A stretch of DNA of 29,000 nucleotides. It comes from Clostridia bacterium (GTDB lineage: Bacteria; Bacillota; Clostridia; TANB77; CAG-508). The first letter of the stretch is position 1; every line of letters begins with the position of its first letter. The notes below the pieces were generated by a model that saw only the letters and a program-made list of their open reading frames with translations, was not told the origin of the DNA and ran no database searches. The DNA lies in assembly GCA_900772235.1 (NCBI GenBank), contig CAAGQX010000020.1:1-29000 (forward strand), in the 5' to 3' direction. The position numbers were made by a program, and so were the translations under genes. This document shows positions 10,120-18,483 of the stretch, in pieces.

Positions 10120-10186
10120 AATAAGCCTCCATTTTTATTTTTTTATGCATTATATTACATTTTTACTCATATATCAAGGCAAAAAA

Positions 10187-10375
10187 AGAAAATCCCCACA
10201 TTGGCCGTTTTAATAGGAATTTTAAGGACCTGCTCCTAGCAGGTGGGTGCCCTCCTAAATACTTATGGGCTTCTTACTAATTTGTAAGCTTGCACGCCAT
10301 ACCTAGAGCTCCGGGCTCCCTTTCCTTATCTGTTGGTTCTAAAAAACCTATCTATTCGCACCATGTAGGGATTAT
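10187..10375 (-). ncRNA. ssrS: 6S RNA
   Basis: Global regulator that mimics an open promoter and binds housekeeping RNA polymerase. On the minus strand AATCCCTACAT at the 5' end pairs with ATGTGGGGATT at the 3' end, followed by a T run (terminator). Inside, GCAAGCTTAC/GTAAGAAGCCC matches the GCAxGC-hairpin-GAAGCC landmark of 6S RNA, and ACCTGCTAGGAGCAGGT is the apical hairpin after GGGCACCC. The central region is less paired, as expected of the bubble. A TATAAT-like box lies just before the 5' end. The length of about 190 fits the family. It sits between the LppM-like lipoprotein gene and dnaE. The exact ends are approximate. Confidence 0.82.
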
Positions 10376-10392
10376 TATATTATATGCAAATT

Positions 10393-11064
10393 TTATTTTT
10401 TTGTTCCTTTTTTCTTTTTTAAAATAACAAATGTTATAACTGCTCCTGCCACTATAAGGATTACTAATACTATTATTATAATTGGTAGTATGTTAATTCC
10501 TATTGCTGTAAATTCTATTTGGTTTACTTCTCCTGCTTTTAATTTCCAAGTTAGTTCTTTACCCTTTACCTCTGTTGCATTATTTGTTTTAGACTTTGCT
10601 GGTAATGTTACTTTATATGTCATTTTCACACTATCGCCCAAGTCTGACAAACTTGTTAAATCTATTTGCACATTTTGTGAATATTCTCTAGTAAATAAAC
10701 TCTTTTTTATGTTTATTCCATTTCCTTCTTTATCTTTTACATATTCTTCTCCAAATGCTTCTTGCATAGACATTTCACTCGATAAATCATCTACGTGTTT
10801 TTGAGCTTTAAATCCTGCAATTTCATCATCTTCATATGTTTCAACTGTATATTTACTTTCTTCAGCTTGTTCTTTCATTGATTTTACCATATCTTCTGCA
10901 GTCATTTGCAAAGAATTTAATGTTTCTTTTGAAAATCCATAAATATAAGAAATATCTCCTGAGCCATTTTTGTTAACTTTTACTTCGTAATTAATATTTA
11001 CACATCCTGTTAATGATATTAATACTAATATTAATGCCATAACTAATCCAATTGTTTTTTTCAT
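10393..11064 (-). CDS. LppM-like membrane-anchored lipoprotein
   Basis: A 223-residue envelope protein. The N-terminal signal ends in the lipobox LTGC (Cys21), so the mature protein should be lipid-anchored. CVNINYEVKVNKNGSGDISY resembles the start of the LppM/DUF3153 beta-rich domain, which continues to about residue 175. A C-terminal membrane helix (about 190-215, INILPIIIIVLVILIVAGAV) and a KKKKGTKK tail follow, so the protein would be held at both ends. AAGGAGG precedes the ATG. The 6S RNA follows directly on the same strand. The function is unknown beyond its location. Confidence 0.8.
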   Translation of the reverse strand: MKKTIGLVMALILVLISLTGCVNINYEVKVNKNGSGDISYIYGFSKETLNSLQMTAEDMVKSMKEQAEESKYTVETYEDDEIAGFKAQKHVDDLSSEMSMQEAFGEEYVKDKEGNGINIKKSLFTREYSQNVQIDLTSLSDLGDSVKMTYKVTLPAKSKTNNATEVKGKELTWKLKAGEVNQIEFTAIGINILPIIIIVLVILIVAGAVITFVILKKKKGTKK

Positions 11065-11165
11065 TTATTTATTCCTCCTTTTTATCTTATATTCTTACTA
11101 TATCATTAATTTTTATTTATAGCAATAGTAAATTTATACAAATATGTAATGTTTATATATAAAAA

Positions 11166-11191
11166 TCGGTCAAGTTTTTAAGCCTGACCGG
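11166..11191 (-). terminator. Terminator after the BIG2/C39-like gene
   Basis: On the minus strand GGTCAGGCTTAAAAACTTGACC forms a hairpin, followed by GATTTTTATA. It lies about 37 bases past the stop of the gene at 11228. Confidence 0.8.
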
Positions 11192-11227
11192 TTTAGCAAT
11201 TTATTTTACTTCTAATATATAATCTGC

Positions 11228-12991
11228 CTAGTTAATAATTATTGCTTGACTATATAATTTTTTCCAATTGCTAATAAACTTACCTTTAGGTTGTTTTACA
11301 TTTTTACCTGCTGAAGGATCATTTAAATAAACATATTCTCCATCATATCCTATTAAAACTGCACAATGTTCTCCTACTAATTCAGTAAATTCTCCACTTT
11401 CATCTGGATATTTCCAAGTTACTCCTTGGGTTAAATCTCCTGCATTTTTCTTACACCAAACCACTACTGGTTTACCTTGTTTTACATAGTTAAACACTGT
11501 ATCAATTGAACTACCAGAAATATCTGAACAAGGAACTCCAGAATTTCTTAGAGCTGTTGCAATTGGTGCTGCAAAGCAACCATATGAGCCAGTTGATAAT
11601 CCTCTTGTTGGATGTCCTACAAAATATTTAAATGGATTTGCTCCTACCCAAATAGTTTCCTCTTCAGTTTTTATTTGCTTTTCTATTTCTCCTGTTTCTT
11701 CATTTACTACTTCTACTTCTATTTCTTTAGTTCTTGTTTCTTGCCTTTTACCCAATTCATCTGTTGGTGTATTGGCAACAATTGTAGCAACACTAACATT
11801 ATAGCCTGAATATTTTGCAGCCATAGTTGCAGAAACAGCTTCACATCCTGTTGGATATCCCATTTGGAATTGATTTATATATGGCACATTACTAATAAAA
11901 TACATCCTATCTGAAGAATACGATTTTACAACTGTATATCCAACAATCCCATTGCTTAATCTTACTTTTGCCCAACTTTGAGTTTCTTTTAATATTTCTA
12001 TTTCATCGTTTTTAGCTACAGAACCCAATTGTGCATAACTAGTTCCAGGTCCTTTTCTTATATTAAAGCTATTTGTTGCGTATTTTACCGTGTTATTCGG
12101 CTTTCTATTAACATAGAATTTACACTGTGCTGTTTTTCCATTCTTAGAAGTTATTGTTACAGTAGCTTCCCCTGTTGAAATAGCTTTTATACTTCCATCA
12201 TTTACAGTAATAACCCCCGTATTTGAACTGCTCCAAACCAACTCTTGGTTTGTTGCATTACTTGGTTTTATAATTCCATACAAAATATAGTTTTGTCCTG
12301 TTCCTAGTTTTACACTTGTTTCATCTAAAGCTACGCTAGTAACTTGTACATCTGTTACTTCTACTGCCAAAGTTACTGTTTTAGTTAAATCTGTGTTTGA
12401 TACAGTTATTGTGGTTTTTCCTATATTTATTGCTTTTATTAATCCATTTTCTACTGTAGCTATTTCTTCATTTTCAGATTTCCAAATTAATTCTTTATTT
12501 GTAGCATTTTCTGGTAGAAAAGTTACATCTATTTGTTCTTCTTTCCCTATCTCTAATTCTAGTTCTGTTTTGCTAAGTATAATTTCTTCTAATTCTATTA
12601 TACACTCAAATTCTAATTCATTGCTTTTTTGTTCATTATAGCACGCATATATTGTTGCTTTTCCTTCTGCTACACCTGTTATAACCCCATCTTCTACACT
12701 TATTACTTCTGGATTAGACGACTGCCATATTATATTTTCATCTTTTTTATTTATATCAATATTAATTTGTTCTCCTACTGCTATTTTTTCCTTTTCACAA
12801 GATATTGTAATTTTATTACTCATAATATCAAGTGATGTTTTTATGGCACTACCTGGGTTTAATATTTTAATCAAAAAAATAACAGATGCTATAATTATTA
12901 CTACTAACAATATACATAACATCCACTTTGTTGGTCTTTTTTTAGCTGTTTTTTCTAATACTTCTTCATTTTCTTTAGTTTCTTTTTTCAT
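11228..12991 (-). CDS. Membrane-anchored surface protein: BIG2 repeats, SH3 domain, C39-like peptidase
   Basis: About 587 residues. A Lys-rich cytoplasmic start and one membrane helix (about 25-46) are followed by three BIG2 Ig-like domains (about 55-300, each with an EEIATVENG/VISVEDG-type core), a bacterial SH3 domain (about 300-358, SFNIRKGPGTSYAQLG) and a C39-like cysteine peptidase domain to the end. The catalytic Cys is in GYPTGCEAVSATMA (about Cys383), the His in GEHCAVLIGYD, and an Asp in LNDPSAG. Such proteins act outside the cell, with SH3 and BIG2 binding the wall and the C39-like domain cleaving peptides; the substrate is unknown. The ATG at 12991 has GGAG at suitable spacing, whereas an ATG two codons upstream is too close to it. 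Confidence 0.88.
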   Translation of the reverse strand: MKKETKENEEVLEKTAKKRPTKWMLCILLVVIIIASVIFLIKILNPGSAIKTSLDIMSNKITISCEKEKIAVGEQINIDINKKDENIIWQSSNPEVISVEDGVITGVAEGKATIYACYNEQKSNELEFECIIELEEIILSKTELELEIGKEEQIDVTFLPENATNKELIWKSENEEIATVENGLIKAINIGKTTITVSNTDLTKTVTLAVEVTDVQVTSVALDETSVKLGTGQNYILYGIIKPSNATNQELVWSSSNTGVITVNDGSIKAISTGEATVTITSKNGKTAQCKFYVNRKPNNTVKYATNSFNIRKGPGTSYAQLGSVAKNDEIEILKETQSWAKVRLSNGIVGYTVVKSYSSDRMYFISNVPYINQFQMGYPTGCEAVSATMAAKYSGYNVSVATIVANTPTDELGKRQETRTKEIEVEVVNEETGEIEKQIKTEEETIWVGANPFKYFVGHPTRGLSTGSYGCFAAPIATALRNSGVPCSDISGSSIDTVFNYVKQGKPVVVWCKKNAGDLTQGVTWKYPDESGEFTELVGEHCAVLIGYDGEYVYLNDPSAGKNVKQPKGKFISNWKKLYSQAIIIN

Positions 12992-13140
12992 TTTCATTCT
13001 CCTTGCGCACTTAATAAATACTTCATTTAAATTATAATATTACTCTATTTTCTCTGTCAATCTTTACTCTTATTATACAATATTTTTTGTTAAAAGTTGT
13101 AGTTTTTTGTATATTTTTGTATAAAATCTTCATTTTTCTA

Positions 13141-13173
13141 TGCAATAAAAAATTGTGCAATTTTTTATTGCAC
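13141..13173 (-). terminator. AT-rich terminator-like hairpin after spoIVA
   Basis: GCAATAAAAAATTG pairs with the reverse copy ending at 13173, just past the spoIVA stop. The T tract on the minus strand is weak, so this could be a bidirectional or simple stem. Confidence 0.45.
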
Positions 13174-13186
13174 AACTTTTTATATT

Positions 13187-14666
13187 TTATAATATTATAC
13201 AGATTAAACCTCCACTTCCCTCGTTTATAATTCTTTCTAGTGTTTCTTGCAACTTTTCTTGAGCTTCTTCTGGCATTTTGTATAATTTATTTTGTAAGCC
13301 CTCATTTACAAGCTCATGTAGGTTCTTTCCAAATATATTTGATTCCCAAATTTTCTTAGGATCGCTTTCAAACTCTGCAAGTAAATAATTTACCAATTCC
13401 TCTGATTGTTTTTCACTTCCAACAATTGGAGACACCTCTGTTTCAATATCTGCCCTTATCATATGTATTGAAGGTGCTTTTGCACGAAGCCTTACTCCAT
13501 ACCTTGAGCCTTGTTTTACCATTTCTGGTTCATCTAAAATTAACTCATCCATAGTTGGTGTAACAATGCCATAGCCTTTTTGCTTAACTGCCTGAAGTGC
13601 TGTTGCAACTTTATCGTATTCTTTCTTTACTTCTGACAAGTTTGATATTGTAGCAAACAAATCTGCTTCGTTTTGAACATCCACACCTGTAATTTCTGTA
13701 AGTACCTTGTAAAATAAGTTTTCTTTTAAATTTACATTGACATTAATTCTTCCATTTCCTAGATCTATTTCATCAATTGTTGTTTTTTCTATAATTTCTG
13801 TTTGCCTTATTGTATTTGCCCCTGCTTCTATGCTTCTTACTGTTTTTACTTCTTTAAAAGCATCTTTTATTTCATCTAAAAGTTCTCTTTTTAATTCGTG
13901 TTCATCATCTAAACCATCAACCCATCCTGGGAAATTAATATTAATTCTTTCTACTGGGAATTCATAAAGTATTTTTCCTAATATGCTATTAATGTCATCC
14001 TCATTTAGTGCTGTACAATTTGTTGGAATTACTGGAACTCCATATTTTTCTTCCAATCTACTTGCCAAATTTACTGTTTCTCCTGCATATGGTGTGCTAC
14101 TATTTAAAACAATTACAAATGGTTTATTTATTGTTTTTAACTCATTTACTACTCTTTCTTCTGCTTCTATGTAGTCCTCTCTTGGTATTTCAGTTATACT
14201 TCCATCTGTTGTAACAAGTATTCCAATCGTTGAGTGTTCTGTAATTACTTTTTTAGTTCCTATCTCTGCTGCTTGCTCGAAAGGAATCTCTTCTTCAGAC
14301 CATGGTGTTTTTACCATTCTCGGTATATCATCTTCCATATATCCGAAGTGCATTGTTAACTAGGTATCCAACACAGTCAACCAGTCTGGTTTTTAGTTTT
14401 AGGTTATCTCCTATTTTTATTTCTATTGCTTCATTTGGTACAAATTTTGGTTCTGTTGTCATTATAGTTCTACCTGCTGCACTTTGTGGAAGTTCGTCTC
14501 TTGCTCTTTCTTTTTTGTAGCTGTTTTCAATATTTGGTAAAACTAATAAATCCATAAAATTCTTAATAAATGTAGATTTTCCTGTTCTTACAGGTCCAAC
14601 TACTCCAATATATATGTCTCCATCTGTACGGTTTGCAATGTCTTTATATATATTCACATTCTCCAT
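13187..14666 (-). CDS. spoIVA: Stage IV sporulation protein A, read through a CGGA +1 site
   Basis: ATPase that polymerises on the forespore surface to make the basement layer of the spore coat. Seen: Walker A GPVRTGKST (Lys30); the switch-like RLVDCVGY; GYMEDDIPRMVKTPW; EHSTIGILVTTDG; the long middle domain; and the conserved C-terminus KLQETLERIINEGSGG followed by LICIIL, which closely matches B. subtilis SpoIVA. The gene is open in two frames joined at 14342-14345. Skipping the C of CGG restores NNALGYMEDD and gives 492 residues, the B. subtilis length. GGAGGT precedes the ATG. A truncated, inactive gene is unlikely, because both halves are fully conserved. It shows the cell is, or recently was, a spore former. 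Confidence 0.95.
14342..14345 (-). other. CGGA +1 recoding site 4 (spoIVA Gly108)
   Basis: The codons read AAT GCA CTT CGG ATA TAT GGA AGA TGA. Skipping C gives CTT GGA TAT ATG GAA GAT GAT (LGYMEDD), matching KGYEDE in B. subtilis SpoIVA. Without the shift, translation stops four codons after the CGG. Confidence 0.9.
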
Positions 14667-14778
14667 AATAATTATTACCTCCTAATAATATAAAGTGTTT
14701 GTACTACTAAACTTTACTTAATGTATATTAAGATTTCATAATAATTATTACTTTTTTATTAAATTTTTTTATTAAACA

Positions 14779-14928
14779 TTATTTTTTACCCTTATTTTCT
14801 TCTTTTGTTATATTATTTAATCTTTTAGCTTGCTCCTTTTGTTTTTCTATTGGTAGCCAATGATACTCTGAGCAAACAAACTCTCCATATTGAGTTGTAT
14901 CTTCTTTTCTTTTCCTTTCATTTTCCAT
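14779..14928 (-). CDS. 49-residue charged small protein
   Basis: Short ORF between lexA and spoIVA with a strong ribosome site (AGAGGTGA seven bases before ATG). The product is hydrophilic: it starts MENERKRKEDTTQYGEF, has a central VCSEYHWLPIEKQKEQ and ends in a Lys-rich tail. It has a single Cys and no signal peptide or membrane segment. The ribosome site and the absence of any competing frame argue that it is real. I do not recognise a family. Confidence 0.65.
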   Translation of the reverse strand: MENERKRKEDTTQYGEFVCSEYHWLPIEKQKEQAKRLNNITKEENKGKK

Positions 14929-15002
14929 AAAAAAATCACCTCTTAGAATTATTATTTTCTAAAAGGTGTTAAAATAAACATCTACAATAAATTTTATACT
15001 TA

Positions 15003-15647
15003 CTAATTTATTTTTCTAAATACTCCTGCTACTTTTCCTAAGATCTTACAATCTGGCACAATTATAGGATCCATTGTACTATTTTCTGGTTGTAATCTTA
15101 TATGATCTTTTTCTTTATAGAAAGTTTTTACTGTAGCTTCTTCTCCAATTAATGCTACTACTATTTCGCCATTTCTTGCTATATCTTGTTTTTTTACTAG
15201 AATGTAGTCCCCATTTAGAATTCCTGCTTCTATCATACTTTCGCCTCTAACTACTAGCATAAAGTTTTCGCTATTTCCTACAAATTCTATTGGTATTGGG
15301 AAAGTATCTGTTATGTTTTCTACTGCTAAAATTGGTTCTCCTGCTGTAATTTTTCCTATAACAGGTACATCTGCAAGTTCTCTACCATTATACACAGTTT
15401 TTGGTTCTTCTGTTTTTCCACCTTTTAATAGTTTTAATGTTCTACCCTTTTGGTCTTCTTTTGCAATATAGCCTTTTTCTTTTAGCTTTGCAATATAACC
15501 GTGTACTGTTGCAGTAGAACTTAAGCCAACTGCCTTTCCTATTTCTCTTACTGATGGTGGATAGCCTTTATCTTTTATTTGCTTTTCTATAAATTTTAAT
15601 ATTGCTTTTTCTCTCTTATTTAGTTCATCTTTATTTTTCTTATTCAT
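15003..15647 (-). CDS. lexA: LexA repressor
   Basis: SOS-response repressor that cleaves itself when activated by RecA-DNA filaments. A 214-residue protein with an N-terminal winged helix (PSVREIGKAVGLSSTATVHG, about 31-50), a cleavage site Ala102-Gly103 (KITAGEPILA), the catalytic serine Ser137 (VRGESMIEAG) and lysine Lys174 (EEATVKTF). All key residues are present. The ribosome site is weak (GGGGTTG). A promoter and a candidate self-operator lie upstream at 15681-15719. It is followed by the 49-residue ORF. Confidence 0.96.
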   Translation of the reverse strand: MNKKNKDELNKREKAILKFIEKQIKDKGYPPSVREIGKAVGLSSTATVHGYIAKLKEKGYIAKEDQKGRTLKLLKGGKTEEPKTVYNGRELADVPVIGKITAGEPILAVENITDTFPIPIEFVGNSENFMLVVRGESMIEAGILNGDYILVKKQDIARNGEIVVALIGEEATVKTFYKEKDHIRLQPENSTMDPIIVPDCKILGKVAGVFRKIN

Positions 15648-15680
15648 ATTTCAACAACCCCCGAAAATCTATTTGCCTAA

Positions 15681-15709
15681 ATGATATCATACATATTTTA
15701 TTTTGTCAA
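15681..15709 (-). promoter_or_regulatory. lexA promoter (TTGACA-17-TATCAT)
   Basis: On the minus strand a TTGACA box (15704-15709) and TATCAT box (15681-15686) are separated by 17 bases, about 35 bases upstream of the lexA ATG. Confidence 0.6.
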
Positions 15710-15719
15710 ACAAAAGTTT
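15708..15719. promoter_or_regulatory. Candidate LexA operator
   Basis: The perfect 12-base palindrome AAACAAAAGTTT overlaps the -35 box. It keeps the AAC-N4-GTT core of the Firmicutes SOS box (GAAC-N4-GTTC) but has A/T at the outer positions. Self-repression is the family norm; the match here is approximate. Confidence 0.4.
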
Positions 15720-15761
15720 TATTTTTTTAAAATTTTATATTTTTTCTTAAAATTTTAGTAG

Positions 15762-15890
15762 AAAGTAGTCCAACGCAGAAGTTATTATATTTAGAATAAA
15801 TTGAGGACCCCCGAAAAACAGCGCAGGCGTGTCAGGCGTGGGCTCAATTTATTATAAATATAAAACTCCGACGAGATTGGACGGACTATT
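15762..15890. repeat. Large inverted-repeat hairpin element between obgE and lexA
   Basis: Arms of 21 bases at 15785-15805 and 15843-15863 are complementary with one mismatch. Outer segments (AGTCCAACG and TTGGACGGACT) add imperfect pairing. The loop is unusually GC-rich for this genome and carries a direct repeat CAGGCGTG twice. No ORF is visible. It could act as the end signal of obgE, a structured RNA, or a small non-autonomous element. Confidence 0.6.
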
Positions 15891-15921
15891 TTGTAATTCA
15901 TCTAGGTTGTGGTAATTTAAT

Positions 15922-17196
15922 TTAGTCATACCAGGCAAATTCCCAATCGTTAAATCTTACTGTATCTCCTTCTTCTACTCCTGCTGCCTTTAAGGCATCA
16001 TCTATTCCTAAATTTCTTAATGTTTTTTGGAAATAATATAAAGATTCATTATCTTCTAAGTTTACTCTTCCCATTAGTCTATCTACTGCTGGTCCTTTTA
16101 CAATAAATTCTCCATTTTCTTTTACTATTTCGAATTCGTCTCTATCTTCTTCAAGAGTATAAACTACTCTATCTTCTCCATCTAATATATCTTCTTTTGG
16201 TAATTCTTTTATAACTTTTGACACATAATTAAACAGTTCTTTTAGTCCCTCTCCTGTTGCTGCAGATACTTTAAATATTTCTATTTTTTCTTTTTTAGCT
16301 AGTTTTTCTAAATCTTTATATAAATCTTCATTTTGCATAGAATCTATTTTATTTGCTACTATTATTTGCTTTCTACTTGCTAGCTTTTCACTATATTTTC
16401 TTAGTTCTTCATTTATTGTTTTAAAATCTTCTACTGGTATTCTATTTTCTGAACCAGATACATCAATAACGTGTAGTAGAAGTCTTGTTCTTTCTATATG
16501 TCTTAAAAATTTTAATCCAAGTCCTACTCCTTGGCTTGCTCCTTCTATAATTCCTGGAATATCCGCTATTACAAAGCTATCGCCGTATTCTGTTTTTACT
16601 ACTCCCAAATTTGGCTCTAATGTTGTAAAATGGTAATCTGCAATTTTAGGTCTAGCAGATGTGACTCTTGAAAGTATTGTAGATTTTCCTACATTTGGAA
16701 ATCCTATTAATCCAACATCAGCAATTAACTTTAGTTCTAATATTATTTCTTTTTCAATTCCTTTTTCTCCGCCTTGTGCAAAGTGTGGAGCTTGCCTTGT
16801 CGCTGTTGCAAAGTGTGAATTTCCTTTTCCTCCTCTTCCTCCTGGGAAAATAAGTTCACATTGTCCTTCTTCTGATAAATCTGCAATAACCTTTCCTGTT
16901 TCACTATCTTTTATAACTGTTCCTCTTGGTACTTTTATATATAAATCATCTCCAGATTTTCCAAAGCAACGATTTCCGCTTCCATTTTCTCCGTTTTGAG
17001 CTTTATATTTTTTATTGTATCTAAAATTAATTAATGTATTTTGGTCTGGATCTACTACAAAGTATACATCTCCACCTTTTCCGCCGTCTCCGCCATCTGG
17101 TCCGCCTGCTGCAACATATTTTTCTCTTCTAAATGTAATTGCACCATTTCCACCGTCTCCGGATTTTACAATTATTTTTGTGTAATCTGTAAACAT
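15922..17196 (-). CDS. obgE: GTPase Obg (ribosome assembly)
   Basis: Essential GTPase acting in 50S ribosome maturation and stress signalling. The 424-residue protein has the Gly-rich Obg fold (1-157, with FRREKYVAAGGPDGGDGGKG), a GTPase domain with Walker A GFPNVGKST (about 166-174), DIPG, NKID (about 302-305) and SAAT, and a C-terminal OCT domain (about 345-424). The length and domain order are normal. The ribosome site is AAAGGA-type. It lies 21 bases downstream of trpS, so the two are probably cotranscribed. In many Firmicutes obg follows rpmA; here it does not. Confidence 0.97.
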   Translation of the reverse strand: MFTDYTKIIVKSGDGGNGAITFRREKYVAAGGPDGGDGGKGGDVYFVVDPDQNTLINFRYNKKYKAQNGENGSGNRCFGKSGDDLYIKVPRGTVIKDSETGKVIADLSEEGQCELIFPGGRGGKGNSHFATATRQAPHFAQGGEKGIEKEIILELKLIADVGLIGFPNVGKSTILSRVTSARPKIADYHFTTLEPNLGVVKTEYGDSFVIADIPGIIEGASQGVGLGLKFLRHIERTRLLLHVIDVSGSENRIPVEDFKTINEELRKYSEKLASRKQIIVANKIDSMQNEDLYKDLEKLAKKEKIEIFKVSAATGEGLKELFNYVSKVIKELPKEDILDGEDRVVYTLEEDRDEFEIVKENGEFIVKGPAVDRLMGRVNLEDNESLYYFQKTLRNLGIDDALKAAGVEEGDTVRFNDWEFAWYD

Positions 17197-17217
17197 ACCT
17201 TTTGTCCTTTCTTTATT

Positions 17218-18228
17218 TTATTCAAAGTAATTTAATTTCATTGCCTTTTTTACTTTTTTCATAGTTTCTTTTGCCACTTCTTGTGCCTTTTTTGTACCAT
17301 CTTTTAATATTTGGTCTACTTCTTCTAAATGCTCTTCATAATATTTTCTTTTTTCTCTTATTGGTTCTAATTCTTTATTTATATTTTGGGCTAGTTGCTT
17401 TTTGCAAGCTACACATCCTCTTTTTCCAGCTCTACATTCTTCACAAATAGTTTTGTTCTCTTCCTTTGTACTAAATAAATTATGATAATAAGCTACCATA
17501 CAAATATCAGGGTTTCCCAAATCATCTTTTCTTATTCTGTTAGGATCTGTAACTGCACTCATAACTTTTTTATTTACTACTTCTTCGCTATCTGCCAAGT
17601 ATATTGCATTTCCTAAAGATTTGCCCATTTTTTCGTTTCCATCTAAGCCTTTAATTCTTTTTCCTTCTGATAATATTGCTTGAGGCTCTATTAATGTTTC
17701 ACCATATATTGAATTAAACTTTCTAACAATTTCTCTACATTGTTCTATTAATGGAAGTTGGTCTTCTCCAACTGGAACAAATTCACCTTCAAATGCTGTA
17801 ATATCTGCGGCTTGGCTTACAGGATATCCCAAAAATCCATATGTTACGCTCTCTCCAAAAACATCTTTCTTTTGGGCAATTTCTGTTTTTACAGTAGGAT
17901 TTCTTTGAAGTCTTGCTATTGTTACTAGATTAGAATAAAAAACTGTTAATTCAGCTACTTCTGGTATCATTGATTGTATGTATATTGTTGTTTTCTTAGG
18001 GTCTATTCCTGCAGATAAATAATCTATTGCAACTTCTCTTATATTTTTTCTTACCTTTTCAGGATTTGCGAAATTATCTGTTAAGGCTTGCACATCTGCA
18101 ATTAATATGTATGGGTCATATTTTCCACTTTCTTGCAATTCCACTCTTTTTTTAAGAGATCCAAAATAATGTCCTATATGTAAATTTCCTGTTGGTCTAT
18201 CGCCTGTTAATATTCTTTTTTTACTCAT
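17218..18228 (-). CDS. trpS: Tryptophanyl-tRNA synthetase
   Basis: Class I synthetase charging tRNA-Trp. 336 residues: the HIGH motif is exact (PTGNLHIGHY, residues 17-20), and the second signature appears as KMGKS (LDGNEKMGKSLGNA, about 200). A Cys-rich insertion (CEECRAGKRGCVACKK, about 275-290) suggests a bound metal, as in one TrpRS subgroup. AAGGAG lies ahead of the ATG. I see no T-box leader in the 255 bases upstream. It is followed closely by obgE. Confidence 0.97.
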   Translation of the reverse strand: MSKKRILTGDRPTGNLHIGHYFGSLKKRVELQESGKYDPYILIADVQALTDNFANPEKVRKNIREVAIDYLSAGIDPKKTTIYIQSMIPEVAELTVFYSNLVTIARLQRNPTVKTEIAQKKDVFGESVTYGFLGYPVSQAADITAFEGEFVPVGEDQLPLIEQCREIVRKFNSIYGETLIEPQAILSEGKRIKGLDGNEKMGKSLGNAIYLADSEEVVNKKVMSAVTDPNRIRKDDLGNPDICMVAYYHNLFSTKEENKTICEECRAGKRGCVACKKQLAQNINKELEPIREKRKYYEEHLEEVDQILKDGTKKAQEVAKETMKKVKKAMKLNYFE

Positions 18229-18393
18229 ATTTAACTACTTCTCCTTAAAAAACCATTTTAACAATTATACATTATTTTTGTGTAGTTTACAATATAAATG
18301 CAAGATTTTGCAAGCAAAATCTCAGTGAATAGTTAAAATTTAATTATTTAATATTCATTTTTTACTATCAAATATTATATACGGTTCGCAAAC

Positions 18394-18419
18394 GGGCGGG
18401 TTTAGAACCCGCCCCTACA
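18394..18419 (+). repeat. Dispersed palindromic repeat, variant copy 2
   Basis: The core GGGCGGGTTTAGAACCCGCCC plus CTACAG has the same length, layout and CCTACA end as the other copies, but the stem carries paired changes (CGGGTT/AACCCG in place of CGATT/AATCG), so pairing is preserved. It lies between trpS and the lipoprotein gene; a separate 18-base hairpin (GATTTTGCAAGCAAAATC) is at 18304-18321. Confidence 0.7.
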
Positions 18420-18483
18420 GATTTAATATTAACACTCGCATTTTCTTTAAATTTTTACCAGTTTTTCATTCAATTCAGTCGCA

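Noticed and set aside
18229..18483. T-box leader for trpS
   Set aside because: No T-box consensus or antiterminator structure is visible; the gap holds the palindromic repeat and a simple hairpin.
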